Source: an uncultured bacterium (GTDB taxonomy: Bacteria > Actinomycetota > Actinomycetes > S36-B12). From it: 7,352 bases of DNA. Where the stretch lies: positions 1 through 7,352 of the forward strand of contig CAJBMR010000245.1 of assembly GCA_903954205.1 (NCBI GenBank). Reading direction: 5' to 3'. The position numbers and the translations under genes are program-made. The notes below the pieces were generated by a model. The model did no database searches. It was given only the letters and a program-made list of their open reading frames with translations, and had not been told where the DNA came from. This document shows, one piece after another, positions 1-5,790 of the stretch; position 1 is the first letter of the stretch; every line of letters begins with the position of its first letter.

Positions 1-246
1 GCCGAGGACAAGCCGGTGAAGAAGGCCGCAGCCAAGAAGGCTGCCGAGGACAAGCCGGTGAAGAAGGCCGCAGCCAAGAAGGCGGCCGCTGCAGACAAGC
101 CGGTCAAGAAGGCGGCCGCTGCAGACAAGCCGGTGAAGAAGGCTGCAGCCAAGAAGGCCGCCGAGGACAAGCCGGCAAAGAAGGCGGCTGCCAAGAAGGC
201 TGCTGCCGAGGACAAGCCGGCAAAGAAGGCGGCAGCCAAGAAGACT
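1..246 (+). repeat. In-frame tandem repeat encoding Lys/Ala-rich DKP(V/A)KK units in the RNase E N-terminus
   Basis: Six units are visible, each centred on DKPVKK or DKPAKK and most followed by AAAKKA. Units start near 1, 43, 85, 115, 160 and 202. Bases 1-42 and 43-84 are identical except at the last position. The third unit is shortened to 30 bases by loss of the AAAKK part. The last two units carry Ala instead of Val after DKP. The array runs off the left edge, so the copy number is a minimum. The peptide is strongly basic and resembles the C-terminal tails of histone H1 and of mycobacterial HupB in composition. Nucleic-acid contact is an inference from composition only. Confidence 0.93.
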
Positions 247-2148
247 GCTGCAGCGGCCGTCCCGCTCTTCCAGCCCCCCGACCCCACCGCTGCAAGGGCC
301 GCTTCCCCGACCCGCCGTGGCAGCACGACAGGGGCGGCTTCGCCGACCCGCCGTGCCCAGGCAGCAGCCTCGGATGCCGATGACGCCCCCGAGGGTGAAG
401 AGGGCGGCTCGCGCCGCCGTCTCCGCCGCGGGGGTCGCGGTCGTCGCTCATCCGGTGACGCCGAGGGCGCCGAGCTGACATCGAGCGCAGGGCCCGACTC
501 CGACGGCCCCTCTGACGCTGACGAGGGCGAGGGCCGCGGCTCATCGACCCGCCGCCGTCGTCGTCGCCGCCGCCGCGGCCAGGACGCGGGCGTCGACCCC
601 GAGGATCCCGAGCGCACGACCGTCCACGTCCGCGAACCCCGCTCGCGCAACGACGAGGCGACCGCACTCAAGGGCTCTGTGCGACTGGAAGCCAAGCGTC
701 AGCGCCGCCGCGAGGGCCGTGATGCCGGGCGACGTCGTGCCCCGATCCTCACCGAGGCCGAGTTCCTCGCGCGTCGCGAGTCGGTGGACCGCGTCATGGT
801 CGTCCGTCAGTCGGAGGGTCGCACCCAGATCGCCGTGCTCGAAGACGGCGTACTCGTCGAGCACTACGTCGATCGCGGCACCTCCAACTCGATGGTCGGC
901 AATGTCTACCTCGGTCGCGTGCAAAACGTCCTGCCCTCCATGGAGGCCGCATTCGTCGACATCGGGCGCGGACGCAACGCCGTCCTCTACGCCGGCGAGG
1001 TCAACTGGGATGCCGCCGGACTCGAGGGGCAGCCGCGTCGTATCGAGATGGCACTGAAGTCCGGCGATCCCGTCCTCGTGCAGGTCACCAAGGACCCGAT
1101 CGGCCAGAAGGGCGCGCGTCTCACGAGCCAGGTGTCACTGCCGGGCCGCTATCTCGTCTACGTGCCCGATGGCTCCATGACGGGCATCTCGCGCAAGCTC
1201 CCCGACACCGAGCGCACTCGACTCAAGAGCATCCTCAAGAAGGTCATGCCCGAGGGCGCCGGCGTCATCGTCCGCACGGCCGCGGAGGGCGCCAGCGAAG
1301 AAGAGCTCACGCGCGACGTGCAGCGCCTTCAGGCCCAGTGGGAAGAGATCGAGCAGGCGGCGGCCAAGGCCCAGCCCCCGGCCCAGCTCAGCGCTGAGCC
1401 TGACCTCGCCGTCAAGGTCATCCGCGATGTATTCAACGAGGACTTCGCCAAGCTCGTTGTCTCCGGATCCGGCGTGGCCACAGACGTCCGCGCCTACGTC
1501 GACGCGGACGCCCCCGACCTTGCCGCACGCGTGGAGACCTGGACGGACAGCAAAGATGTCTTCGCTGCGTTCCGCGTCGAGGAGCAGCTCACCAAGGCAC
1601 TCGATCGCAAGGTATGGCTGCCGTCCGGTGGCTCTCTCGTCATCGATCGCACCGAAGCGATGACTGTCATCGACGTCAACACCGGCAAGTTCGTCGGCCA
1701 GGGTGGCAACCTCGAGGAGACCGTCACCAAGAACAACCTGGAGGCGGCCGAGGAGATCGTGCGTCAACTCCGGTTGCGCGACATCGGCGGCATCATCGTC
1801 GTGGACTTCATCGACATGGTCCTGGAGTCCAACCGGGACCTCGTCTTGCGTCGGCTCGTGGAGTGCCTCGGCCGTGACCGCACCAAGCACCAGGTCGCCG
1901 AGGTCACTTCGCTGGGCCTGGTCCAGATGACGCGCAAGCGCATCGGCCAGGGGCTGCTCGAGGTCTTCTCGACCACGTGCGACTCCTGCGGCGGCCGCGG
2001 CCACCACGTGTCCCTCCACCTGCCGGAGGCCGAGGCCAAGCCGGTCATCGCCAAGGCGGGCAAGCGCAAGGGCAAGGGCGTGGATCCCGCCGACGTCATC
2101 GCCAAATCTGTCGGAGCAGCGCCCGAGGAGGAGGCCCCCGAGGACTGA
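1..2148 (+). CDS. rne: Ribonuclease E/G family endoribonuclease (5' end outside the window)
   Basis: Single-strand-specific endoribonuclease of the RNase E/G family, used in mRNA decay and rRNA processing. The frame is open from base 1, so the true start lies upstream; the GTG at 16 is inside the repeat and is not a credible start. Of 715 visible residues, 1-84 are a Lys/Ala repeat and about 85-255 are low-complexity acidic and Arg-rich sequence. The core follows: an S1 RNA-binding domain from about residue 298 (GNVYLGRVQNVLPSMEAAFVDIG), the DNase I-like region with IDVNTGK (Asp558) and VVDFIDM (Asp602), matching E. coli RNase E Asp303 and Asp346, and the zinc-link CDSCGGRG (Cys660, Cys663). 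The protein ends about 50 residues later, so the long E. coli-type C-terminal scaffold is absent. An N-terminal extension with a short C-terminus is the arrangement known from mycobacterial and streptomycete RNase E. The rne versus rng name is uncertain; the family is not. Confidence 0.95.
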   Translation, partial: AEDKPVKKAAAKKAAEDKPVKKAAAKKAAAADKPVKKAAAADKPVKKAAAKKAAEDKPAKKAAAKKAAAEDKPAKKAAAKKTAAAAVPLFQPPDPTAARAASPTRRGSTTGAASPTRRAQAAASDADDAPEGEEGGSRRRLRRGGRGRRSSGDAEGAELTSSAGPDSDGPSDADEGEGRGSSTRRRRRRRRRGQDAGVDPEDPERTTVHVREPRSRNDEATALKGSVRLEAKRQRRREGRDAGRRRAPILTEAEFLARRESVDRVMVVRQSEGRTQIAVLEDGVLVEHYVDRGTSNSMVGNVYLGRVQNVLPSMEAAFVDIGRGRNAVLYAGEVNWDAAGLEGQPRRIEMALKSGDPVLVQVTKDPIGQKGARLTSQVSLPGRYLVYVPDGSMTGISRKLPDTERTRLKSILKKVMPEGAGVIVRTAAEGASEEELTRDVQRLQAQWEEIEQAAAKAQPPAQLSAEPDLAVKVIRDVFNEDFAKLVVSGSGVATDVRAYVDADAPDLAARVETWTDSKDVFAAFRVEEQLTKALDRKVWLPSGGSLVIDRTEAMTVIDVNTGKFVGQGGNLEETVTKNNLEAAEEIVRQLRLRDIGGIIVVDFIDMVLESNRDLVLRRLVECLGRDRTKHQVAEVTSLGLVQMTRKRIGQGLLEVFSTTCDSCGGRGHHVSLHLPEAEAKPVIAKAGKRKGKGVDPADVIAKSVGAAPEEEAPED
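298..354 (+). repeat. Short duplicated coding motif AASPTRR (two copies)
   Basis: The heptapeptide AASPTRR is encoded at 298-318 and again at 334-354, separated by GSTTG. The two DNA copies differ at only two third-codon positions. It lies in the disordered segment of the RNase E N-terminal extension, just after the Lys/Ala repeat, and adds to its basic character. Confidence 0.7.
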
Positions 2149-2159
2149 GGCCCCGGATT

Positions 2160-2175
2160 GGCCCCTGGAGGGGCC
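2160..2175 (+). other. Stem-loop after the RNase E stop codon (possible weak terminator or processing hairpin)
   Basis: GGCCCC at 2160-2165 pairs with GGGGCC at 2170-2175 around a TGGA loop, beginning 12 bases after the stop codon. No U-tract follows (the next bases are TGTCGGG), so it is not a classic intrinsic terminator. It may cause partial termination or protect the 3' end of the RNase mRNA. Formation is predicted by eye only. Confidence 0.4.
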
Positions 2176-2182
2176 TGTCGGG

Positions 2183-2188
2183 TAGCCT
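2183..2188 (+). promoter_or_regulatory. Candidate -10 element (TAGCCT) for rplU-rpmA-obg
   Basis: TAGCCT fits the actinobacterial TANNNT -10 consensus. A TTGGCC at 2158-2163, 19 bases upstream, is a possible but poorly spaced -35. Transcription would start near 2195-2197, giving a leader of about 53-55 bases before the GTG start. In a high-GC genome such hexamers arise by chance, so the call rests mainly on its position in the only sizeable gap between the RNase and ribosomal protein genes. Confidence 0.3.
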
Positions 2189-2192
2189 TTCC

Positions 2193-2243
2193 CCTCGGCG
2201 CTGCGGCGCCCCCCGGCCCATCTGGGCCGACCACCCCGAGGAG
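2193..2243 (+). promoter_or_regulatory. Structured rplU leader with a partly sequestered ribosome binding site
   Basis: Two hairpins lie side by side: GGCGC (2197-2201) with GCGCC (2206-2210), and CGGCCC (2214-2219) with GGGCCG (2224-2229). In addition CCTCGG (2193-2198) can pair with CCGAGG (2236-2241), which overlaps the GAGGAG ribosome binding site at 2238-2243. The outer pairing shares two bases with the first hairpin, so the forms partly compete. The arrangement would suit translational control of L21. I do not recognise a known actinobacterial leader family here, and GC-rich spacers readily give such pairings. Confidence 0.35.
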
Positions 2244-2249
2244 CACCAC

Positions 2250-2567
2250 GTGTACGCCATCGTCCGCGCCGGAGGCCGGCAGGAGAAGGTCGCTGTCGGC
2301 GACGTCGTCGTCATGGACCGCGTCCAGGCCGAGCCCGGTGCCACCGTGACTCTTCCCGCCCTCATGCTCGTCGACGACGGTGCCGTGACCACCGATCCTG
2401 CGAAGCTCGCGGGCATCTCCGTCAAGGCCGAGGTCGTCGGTCACGAGCGCGGCCCCAAGATCCGCATCCTCCGCTACAAGAACAAGACCGGCTACCGTCG
2501 CCGTCAGGGCCACCGTCAGGACCTCACGCGCGTCAAGGTCACCGACATCACGAAGGCGAAGGCGTGA
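2250..2567 (+). CDS. rplU: 50S ribosomal protein L21
   Basis: L21 binds 23S rRNA in the large ribosomal subunit. The product has 105 residues, close to the usual length of about 103, and starts YAIVRAGGRQEKVAVGD after the initiator, the typical L21 N-terminus. The conserved C-terminal part KIRILRYKNKTGYRRRQGHRQ is followed by TRVKVTDI. I chose the GTG at 2250 because it gives the family N-terminus and has GAGGAG at 2238-2243, six bases upstream; earlier in-frame codons would add unrelated sequence. rpmA begins three bases after the stop, so the two ribosomal proteins are surely co-transcribed, as in most bacteria. Confidence 0.97.
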   Translation: MYAIVRAGGRQEKVAVGDVVVMDRVQAEPGATVTLPALMLVDDGAVTTDPAKLAGISVKAEVVGHERGPKIRILRYKNKTGYRRRQGHRQDLTRVKVTDITKAKA

Positions 2568-2570
2568 CTC

Positions 2571-2825
2571 ATGGCTCATAAGAAGGGCGCATCCAGCTCC
2601 AGGAACGGCCGCGACTCCAACGCCCAGCGGCTCGGCGTCAAGCGCTTTGGTGGCCAGGCGGTCAACACGGGCGAGATCATCGTGCGCCAGCGTGGCACGC
2701 ACTTCCATCCCGGTTTCAACGTCGGCCGTGGCAAGGACGACACCCTTTTCGCCCTCAGCGCTGGCCGCGTTGAGTTCGGTACCTTCCGCGGACGCCGCGT
2801 CGTCAACATCGTCGTCGACGCCTGA
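2571..2825 (+). CDS. rpmA: 50S ribosomal protein L27
   Basis: L27 is a large-subunit protein whose flexible N-terminus reaches the peptidyl transferase centre. The 84-residue product begins AHKKGASSSRNGRDSNAQRLG after the initiator Met and has the core GEIIVRQRGTHFHPG, both hallmarks of L27. The mature N-terminus AHKKG follows directly after Met, so the longer, protease-cleaved N-terminal form known from Firmicutes is absent. Its AAGG ribosome binding site (about 2559-2562) is embedded in the last codons of rplU, which suggests translational coupling. obg follows after 39 bases. Confidence 0.98.
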   Translation: MAHKKGASSSRNGRDSNAQRLGVKRFGGQAVNTGEIIVRQRGTHFHPGFNVGRGKDDTLFALSAGRVEFGTFRGRRVVNIVVDA

Positions 2826-2831
2826 CGCTTC

Positions 2832-2848
2832 GCGGTCCTTTCGACCGC
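2832..2848 (+). other. Stem-loop between rpmA and obg
   Basis: GCGGTC (2832-2837) and GACCGC (2843-2848) form a perfect six-base stem around a CTTTC loop, seven bases after the rpmA stop. There is no U-tract, and the obg ribosome binding site (GGAG at 2852-2855) comes immediately afterwards. A role as a processing site or partial attenuator that keeps obg expression below that of the ribosomal proteins is possible but is inference. Confidence 0.45.
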
Positions 2849-2864
2849 ATCGGAGACCTGCGCG

Positions 2865-4238
2865 ATGACCACCTTCGTCGACCGGGTCGACCTGCATGCC
2901 TCCGCTGGCGACGGCGGTAACGGCTGCGCCTCGGTCCACCGTGAGAAGTTCAAGCCCCTAGGCGGTCCCGACGGCGGCAATGGCGGGCGTGGCGGCAATG
3001 TCGTCCTCGTCGTAGACCCCAGCGTGACCACCCTCATCGGCTTCCATCACCGCCCTCACCAGCGCGCCACCAGTGGCAAGCCGGGCCAGGGCTCGAATCG
3101 CAACGGTGCTGACGGGGATGACGTCATCCTGGCCGTGCCCGACGGCACCGTGATCCTCGATGGCCAGGGCGAGATCCTCGCGGACCTGACGGGCAATGGC
3201 ACGACCTATGTCGTCGCCCGCGGTGGACGCGGTGGTCTCGGCAACGCCGCCCTCGCATCGCAGCGACGCAAGGCGCCGGGCTTCGCACTAAAGGGTGAGC
3301 CGGGGGAGCACCACGACGTCGTCCTCGAGCTCAAGTCCGTGGCCGATGTGGCGCTCGTCGGCTATCCCAGTGCTGGCAAGTCCAGTCTCATCGCGGCGCT
3401 GTCCTCGGCCAGGCCCAAGATCGCGGATTACCCCTTCACGACGTTGGTGCCCAACCTCGGTGTCGTCACGGCCGGTGACGTGACCTACACGATCGCCGAC
3501 GTCCCTGGGCTCATCCCCGGCGCCAGCGAGGGCAAGGGTCTCGGGCTTGAGTTCCTGCGCCACATCGAGCGCTGCTCGGTGATCGTCCATGTCATTGACG
3601 CAGCGTCCCTGGAGTCCGACCGTGAGCCCCTCGCCGACCTCGACGTCATCGAGGCCGAGTTGGCGGCGTACGGCGGACTTGCCGATCGGCCCCGTCTCGT
3701 CGCTCTCAACAAGATCGACCTGCCCGATGGCCGTCTCGTCGCGGACATGGTGGCCCCGCTCCTGGCGGAGCGCGGGCTTCCCGCCTTCGAGGTCTCCGCC
3801 GTGAGTCGCGAGGGTCTGCGCGAACTCTCCTTCGCGATGGCCGCCCTGGTCGCTGCGCACCGGGTCGCGACCGCTGACGTCACACCCACCCGCATCATCA
3901 TCACGCCGCCTGCGGTCGATGACACCGGCTTCGAGGTCCGTCGAGAGCCTCATCCCGAGACCGGCGAGCCGATGTACCGCGTGACGGGCACACGCCCGGA
4001 GCGGTGGGTGCGGCAGACGGACTTCGCCAACGAAGAGGCCGTGGGATACCTCGCCGATCGACTTGCACGCCTCGGCGTCGAGGAGCAGCTCCTGGCGCAA
4101 GGTGCCACCCCCGGCAGCACCGTCGTCATCGGGCCCGGCGATGATGCCGTGGTGTTCGACTGGGAGCCGACCATCACTGCGGGCGGTTCGGCGGCGACGG
4201 GTCCGCGCGGCACCGATCGGCGCCTGGAGGACTGGTGA
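2865..4238 (+). CDS. obgE: Obg family GTPase (ribosome assembly)
   Basis: Obg/CgtA is an essential GTPase that binds the 50S subunit during late assembly and links growth to nucleotide levels. The 457-residue protein has all three expected domains. The glycine-rich Obg fold covers about residues 1-158, with repeated GDGGNG and GGNGGRGG turns. The G domain has GYPSAGKS (G1, 166-173), the switch-I YPFTTLVPNLG, DVPG (G3, 212-215), NKID (G4, 282-285) and SA (G5, 311-312). The C-terminal OCT domain runs from about 356 (FEVRREPHPETGEP) to DWEP near 432 and is found in actinobacterial and Firmicute Obg. A 20-residue disordered tail follows. The start is set by ATG at 2865 with GGAG at 2852-2855 and the conserved TFVDRVDLHASAGDGGNG. 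The stop overlaps the proB start. Confidence 0.97.
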   Translation: MTTFVDRVDLHASAGDGGNGCASVHREKFKPLGGPDGGNGGRGGNVVLVVDPSVTTLIGFHHRPHQRATSGKPGQGSNRNGADGDDVILAVPDGTVILDGQGEILADLTGNGTTYVVARGGRGGLGNAALASQRRKAPGFALKGEPGEHHDVVLELKSVADVALVGYPSAGKSSLIAALSSARPKIADYPFTTLVPNLGVVTAGDVTYTIADVPGLIPGASEGKGLGLEFLRHIERCSVIVHVIDAASLESDREPLADLDVIEAELAAYGGLADRPRLVALNKIDLPDGRLVADMVAPLLAERGLPAFEVSAVSREGLRELSFAMAALVAAHRVATADVTPTRIIITPPAVDDTGFEVRREPHPETGEPMYRVTGTRPERWVRQTDFANEEAVGYLADRLARLGVEEQLLAQGATPGSTVVIGPGDDAVVFDWEPTITAGGSAATGPRGTDRRLEDW

Positions 4239-5374
4239 GTCCCCGCGCGATGCGGTCGGCTGTAGGTGATGCGCGCCGCATCGTCGTCAAGGTGGGCTCC
4301 TCCTCGCTCACGAAGTCGGGCGGCGGCGTCGACGTCGAACGCATCACGCAACTCGTCGATGTCTTCGCTGACCGGGTTGCCGCCGGCAGCCAGGTGATCC
4401 TCGTCTCCAGTGGAGCGATCGCGACCGGGTTTCCCATGCTGGGGCTGGGCCGTCGCCCGCGTGACCTGGCGACGCAGCAGGCCTCGGCAAGTGTCGGCCA
4501 AGGGGTGCTGCTTGCCCAGTACTCCCTGTCCTTCGCGGCACGTGACATCACGGTCGGCCAGGTCCTGCTCACAGCAGACGACATGACGCGCCGCACCCAC
4601 TACCGCAATGCACAGCGCACCCTCGACAGGCTCCTCGAGATGGGCGTGGTGCCGATCGTCAACGAGAACGACACCGTGGCCACCGATGAGATCCGCCTCG
4701 GCGATAACGATCGCCTCGCTGCGCTGGTCGCCCACCTGGTCCGTGCGGACGCGCTCGTGCTGCTCTCGGATGTCGACGGGCTCTACGACGGCCCCCCGGG
4801 CAAGGGCGATGCTCACCTCATCCCCGAGGTCCACGACATGGCCGACCTGTCCGATGTGTCCATCGGCGGCGTGGGATCCGGCGTAGGCCTCGGCGGCATG
4901 GCTACCAAGGTCGAGGCAGCGCGCATCGCGACGGCCGCGGGGATCCCCGTGGTCCTCGCGCACGCGGGATCTGCTCGCGAGGCGCTGGCCGGCCACGACA
5001 CAGGGAAGGTATTCCTCCCCACGGGACGCCGTACTCCCACGCGCCTCCTGTGGCTCGGACATGCCAGCACGCCCCAGGGGCGACTCCACCTCGATGCCGG
5101 AGCCGCTCGTGCGGTGACCGTGCGCCGCACCTCACTGCTGCCCGCAGGTGTCACGCGAGTGGAGGGTGAGTTCACAGCAGGTGACCCGGTGGACCTTCTC
5201 GACGAAAACGGCCACACGATCGCTCGCGGACTGGTCAACTACGACTCAGCGGAACTCCCCGGGCTCCTCGGCCGGTCCACTCGGGATCTTGCTCGAGAGC
5301 GCGGACCCGAGTACGAACGCGAAGTCGTCCACCGCGACGACATCGTTGTCCTCTCCGGAGTGCCGCGCGACTGA
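4235..5374 (+). CDS. proB: Glutamate 5-kinase with C-terminal PUA domain
   Basis: Catalyses ATP-dependent phosphorylation of L-glutamate to gamma-glutamyl phosphate, the first and usually feedback-inhibited step of proline synthesis. The 379-residue protein has the amino acid kinase fold: VVKVGSSSLT (Lys19), VSSGAIATG, VNENDTV (143-149), GDNDRLAA (from 156), LSDVDGLYD (177-185) and GGMATKVEAA (from 220). From about residue 283 to 370 it carries a PUA domain (ARAVTVRRTSLLPAGVTRVEG, then GLVNYDSAEL), as in E. coli ProB. The GTG at 4235 overlaps the obg stop in GTGA; GGAGG at 4226-4230 lies only four bases before it. ATG at 4250 is the alternative start, five codons in, but has no good ribosome binding site. 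The overlap implies coupling to obg translation. Confidence 0.96.
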   Translation: MSPRAMRSAVGDARRIVVKVGSSSLTKSGGGVDVERITQLVDVFADRVAAGSQVILVSSGAIATGFPMLGLGRRPRDLATQQASASVGQGVLLAQYSLSFAARDITVGQVLLTADDMTRRTHYRNAQRTLDRLLEMGVVPIVNENDTVATDEIRLGDNDRLAALVAHLVRADALVLLSDVDGLYDGPPGKGDAHLIPEVHDMADLSDVSIGGVGSGVGLGGMATKVEAARIATAAGIPVVLAHAGSAREALAGHDTGKVFLPTGRRTPTRLLWLGHASTPQGRLHLDAGAARAVTVRRTSLLPAGVTRVEGEFTAGDPVDLLDENGHTIARGLVNYDSAELPGLLGRSTRDLARERGPEYEREVVHRDDIVVLSGVPRD

Positions 5375-5400
5375 CGTCGGCAGCGAGGGAGGAGGGCCAC

Positions 5401-5769
5401 ATGGCGACCCCGGAGCCCGAGTCCTTGACGTCCCTGTGGTTTGTCACCGTCACCGTCGCGGGCGAAGTCGTCGACGCCCACGCCATCCGATCCGGACTTG
5501 AACGCCTCTCGCATGAGCATCCCTTCCTCCTCTCGGGGCGCTACGCCGCCGACCGCGCAGAGGTGCGCTACTGGGAGGAGGCTCCCGATGCCCGGTCCGT
5601 CCTCGAGCTCGCGGTGGGCCTGTGGCACGAGCACCGCGCCTCCGCGGGCCTGCCCGACTGGGAGGTCGTGGGCGTCGAGGTGATCGATCGCGAGACCTTC
5701 CACCGGCGGGGCCGCCACATGGGCCAAGGCCCCGGGCTCATTGCCGCGGGCGGGGTGTCTCCCCTCTAG
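5401..5769 (+). CDS. Uncharacterised 122-residue protein between proB and proA
   Basis: I know no function for this gene. It is clearly real: ATG at 5401 has a very strong AGGGAGGAGGG site just upstream, and it lies 26 bases after proB and 21 before proA on the same strand. The product is soluble, with no signal peptide or membrane segment. A predicted strand (LWFVTVTVAG, 12-21) is followed by a helix (about 26-39), then HPFLLSGRYAADRAEVRYWEEA (40-61), a helix with LWHEHRASAGLP (74-85) and a strand WEVVGVEVIDRETFHRR (87-103); the last 20 residues look disordered. The pattern suggests a small alpha/beta fold, possibly ferredoxin-like. From memory, similar proteins with the same RYA.D.AE.RYWEEA core occur in other actinobacteria near proline genes; I could not verify this. 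There are no obvious metal or nucleotide motifs. Confidence 0.88.
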   Translation: MATPEPESLTSLWFVTVTVAGEVVDAHAIRSGLERLSHEHPFLLSGRYAADRAEVRYWEEAPDARSVLELAVGLWHEHRASAGLPDWEVVGVEVIDRETFHRRGRHMGQGPGLIAAGGVSPL

Positions 5770-5777
5770 CAGCGGCG

Positions 5778-5783
5778 TACCCT
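5778..5783 (+). promoter_or_regulatory. Candidate -10 element (TACCCT) of a leaderless proA promoter
   Basis: TACCCT matches TANNNT and ends seven bases before the A of the proA ATG at 5791, the spacing expected if transcription starts at the first base of the start codon. There is no usable ribosome binding site before this ATG (the preceding bases are GAGTGCC), whereas the neighbouring genes do have one. Leaderless mRNAs with this layout are common in actinobacteria. No clear -35 is visible. Confidence 0.5.
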
Positions 5784-5790
5784 GAGTGCC

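Noticed and set aside
16..18. GTG at 16 as the start of the RNase gene
   Set aside because: It encodes the Val inside a repeat unit, the frame is open to base 1 in the same repeat pattern, and there is no room to see a ribosome binding site.
1..252. The 42-base repeats as a CRISPR or other noncoding array
   Set aside because: The units are adjacent without unique spacers, keep the reading frame and encode a coherent Lys/Ala peptide joined to the RNase.
104..667. A 187-codon minus-strand open frame opposite the RNase repeats
   Set aside because: Its Pro/Arg/Ser-rich, repetitive product is only the antisense of the Lys/Ala and Arg repeats.
1764..2939. A 391-codon open frame on the minus strand across the end of the RNase gene, rplU and rpmA
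   Set aside because: It is antisense to three certain genes, has no recognisable protein family and is explained by the scarcity of stop codons in high-GC antisense frames.
3950..5089. A 379-codon minus-strand open frame across the end of obg and most of proB
   Set aside because: It is antisense to well-supported coding sequence, with a composition typical of GC-rich shadow frames and no family features.
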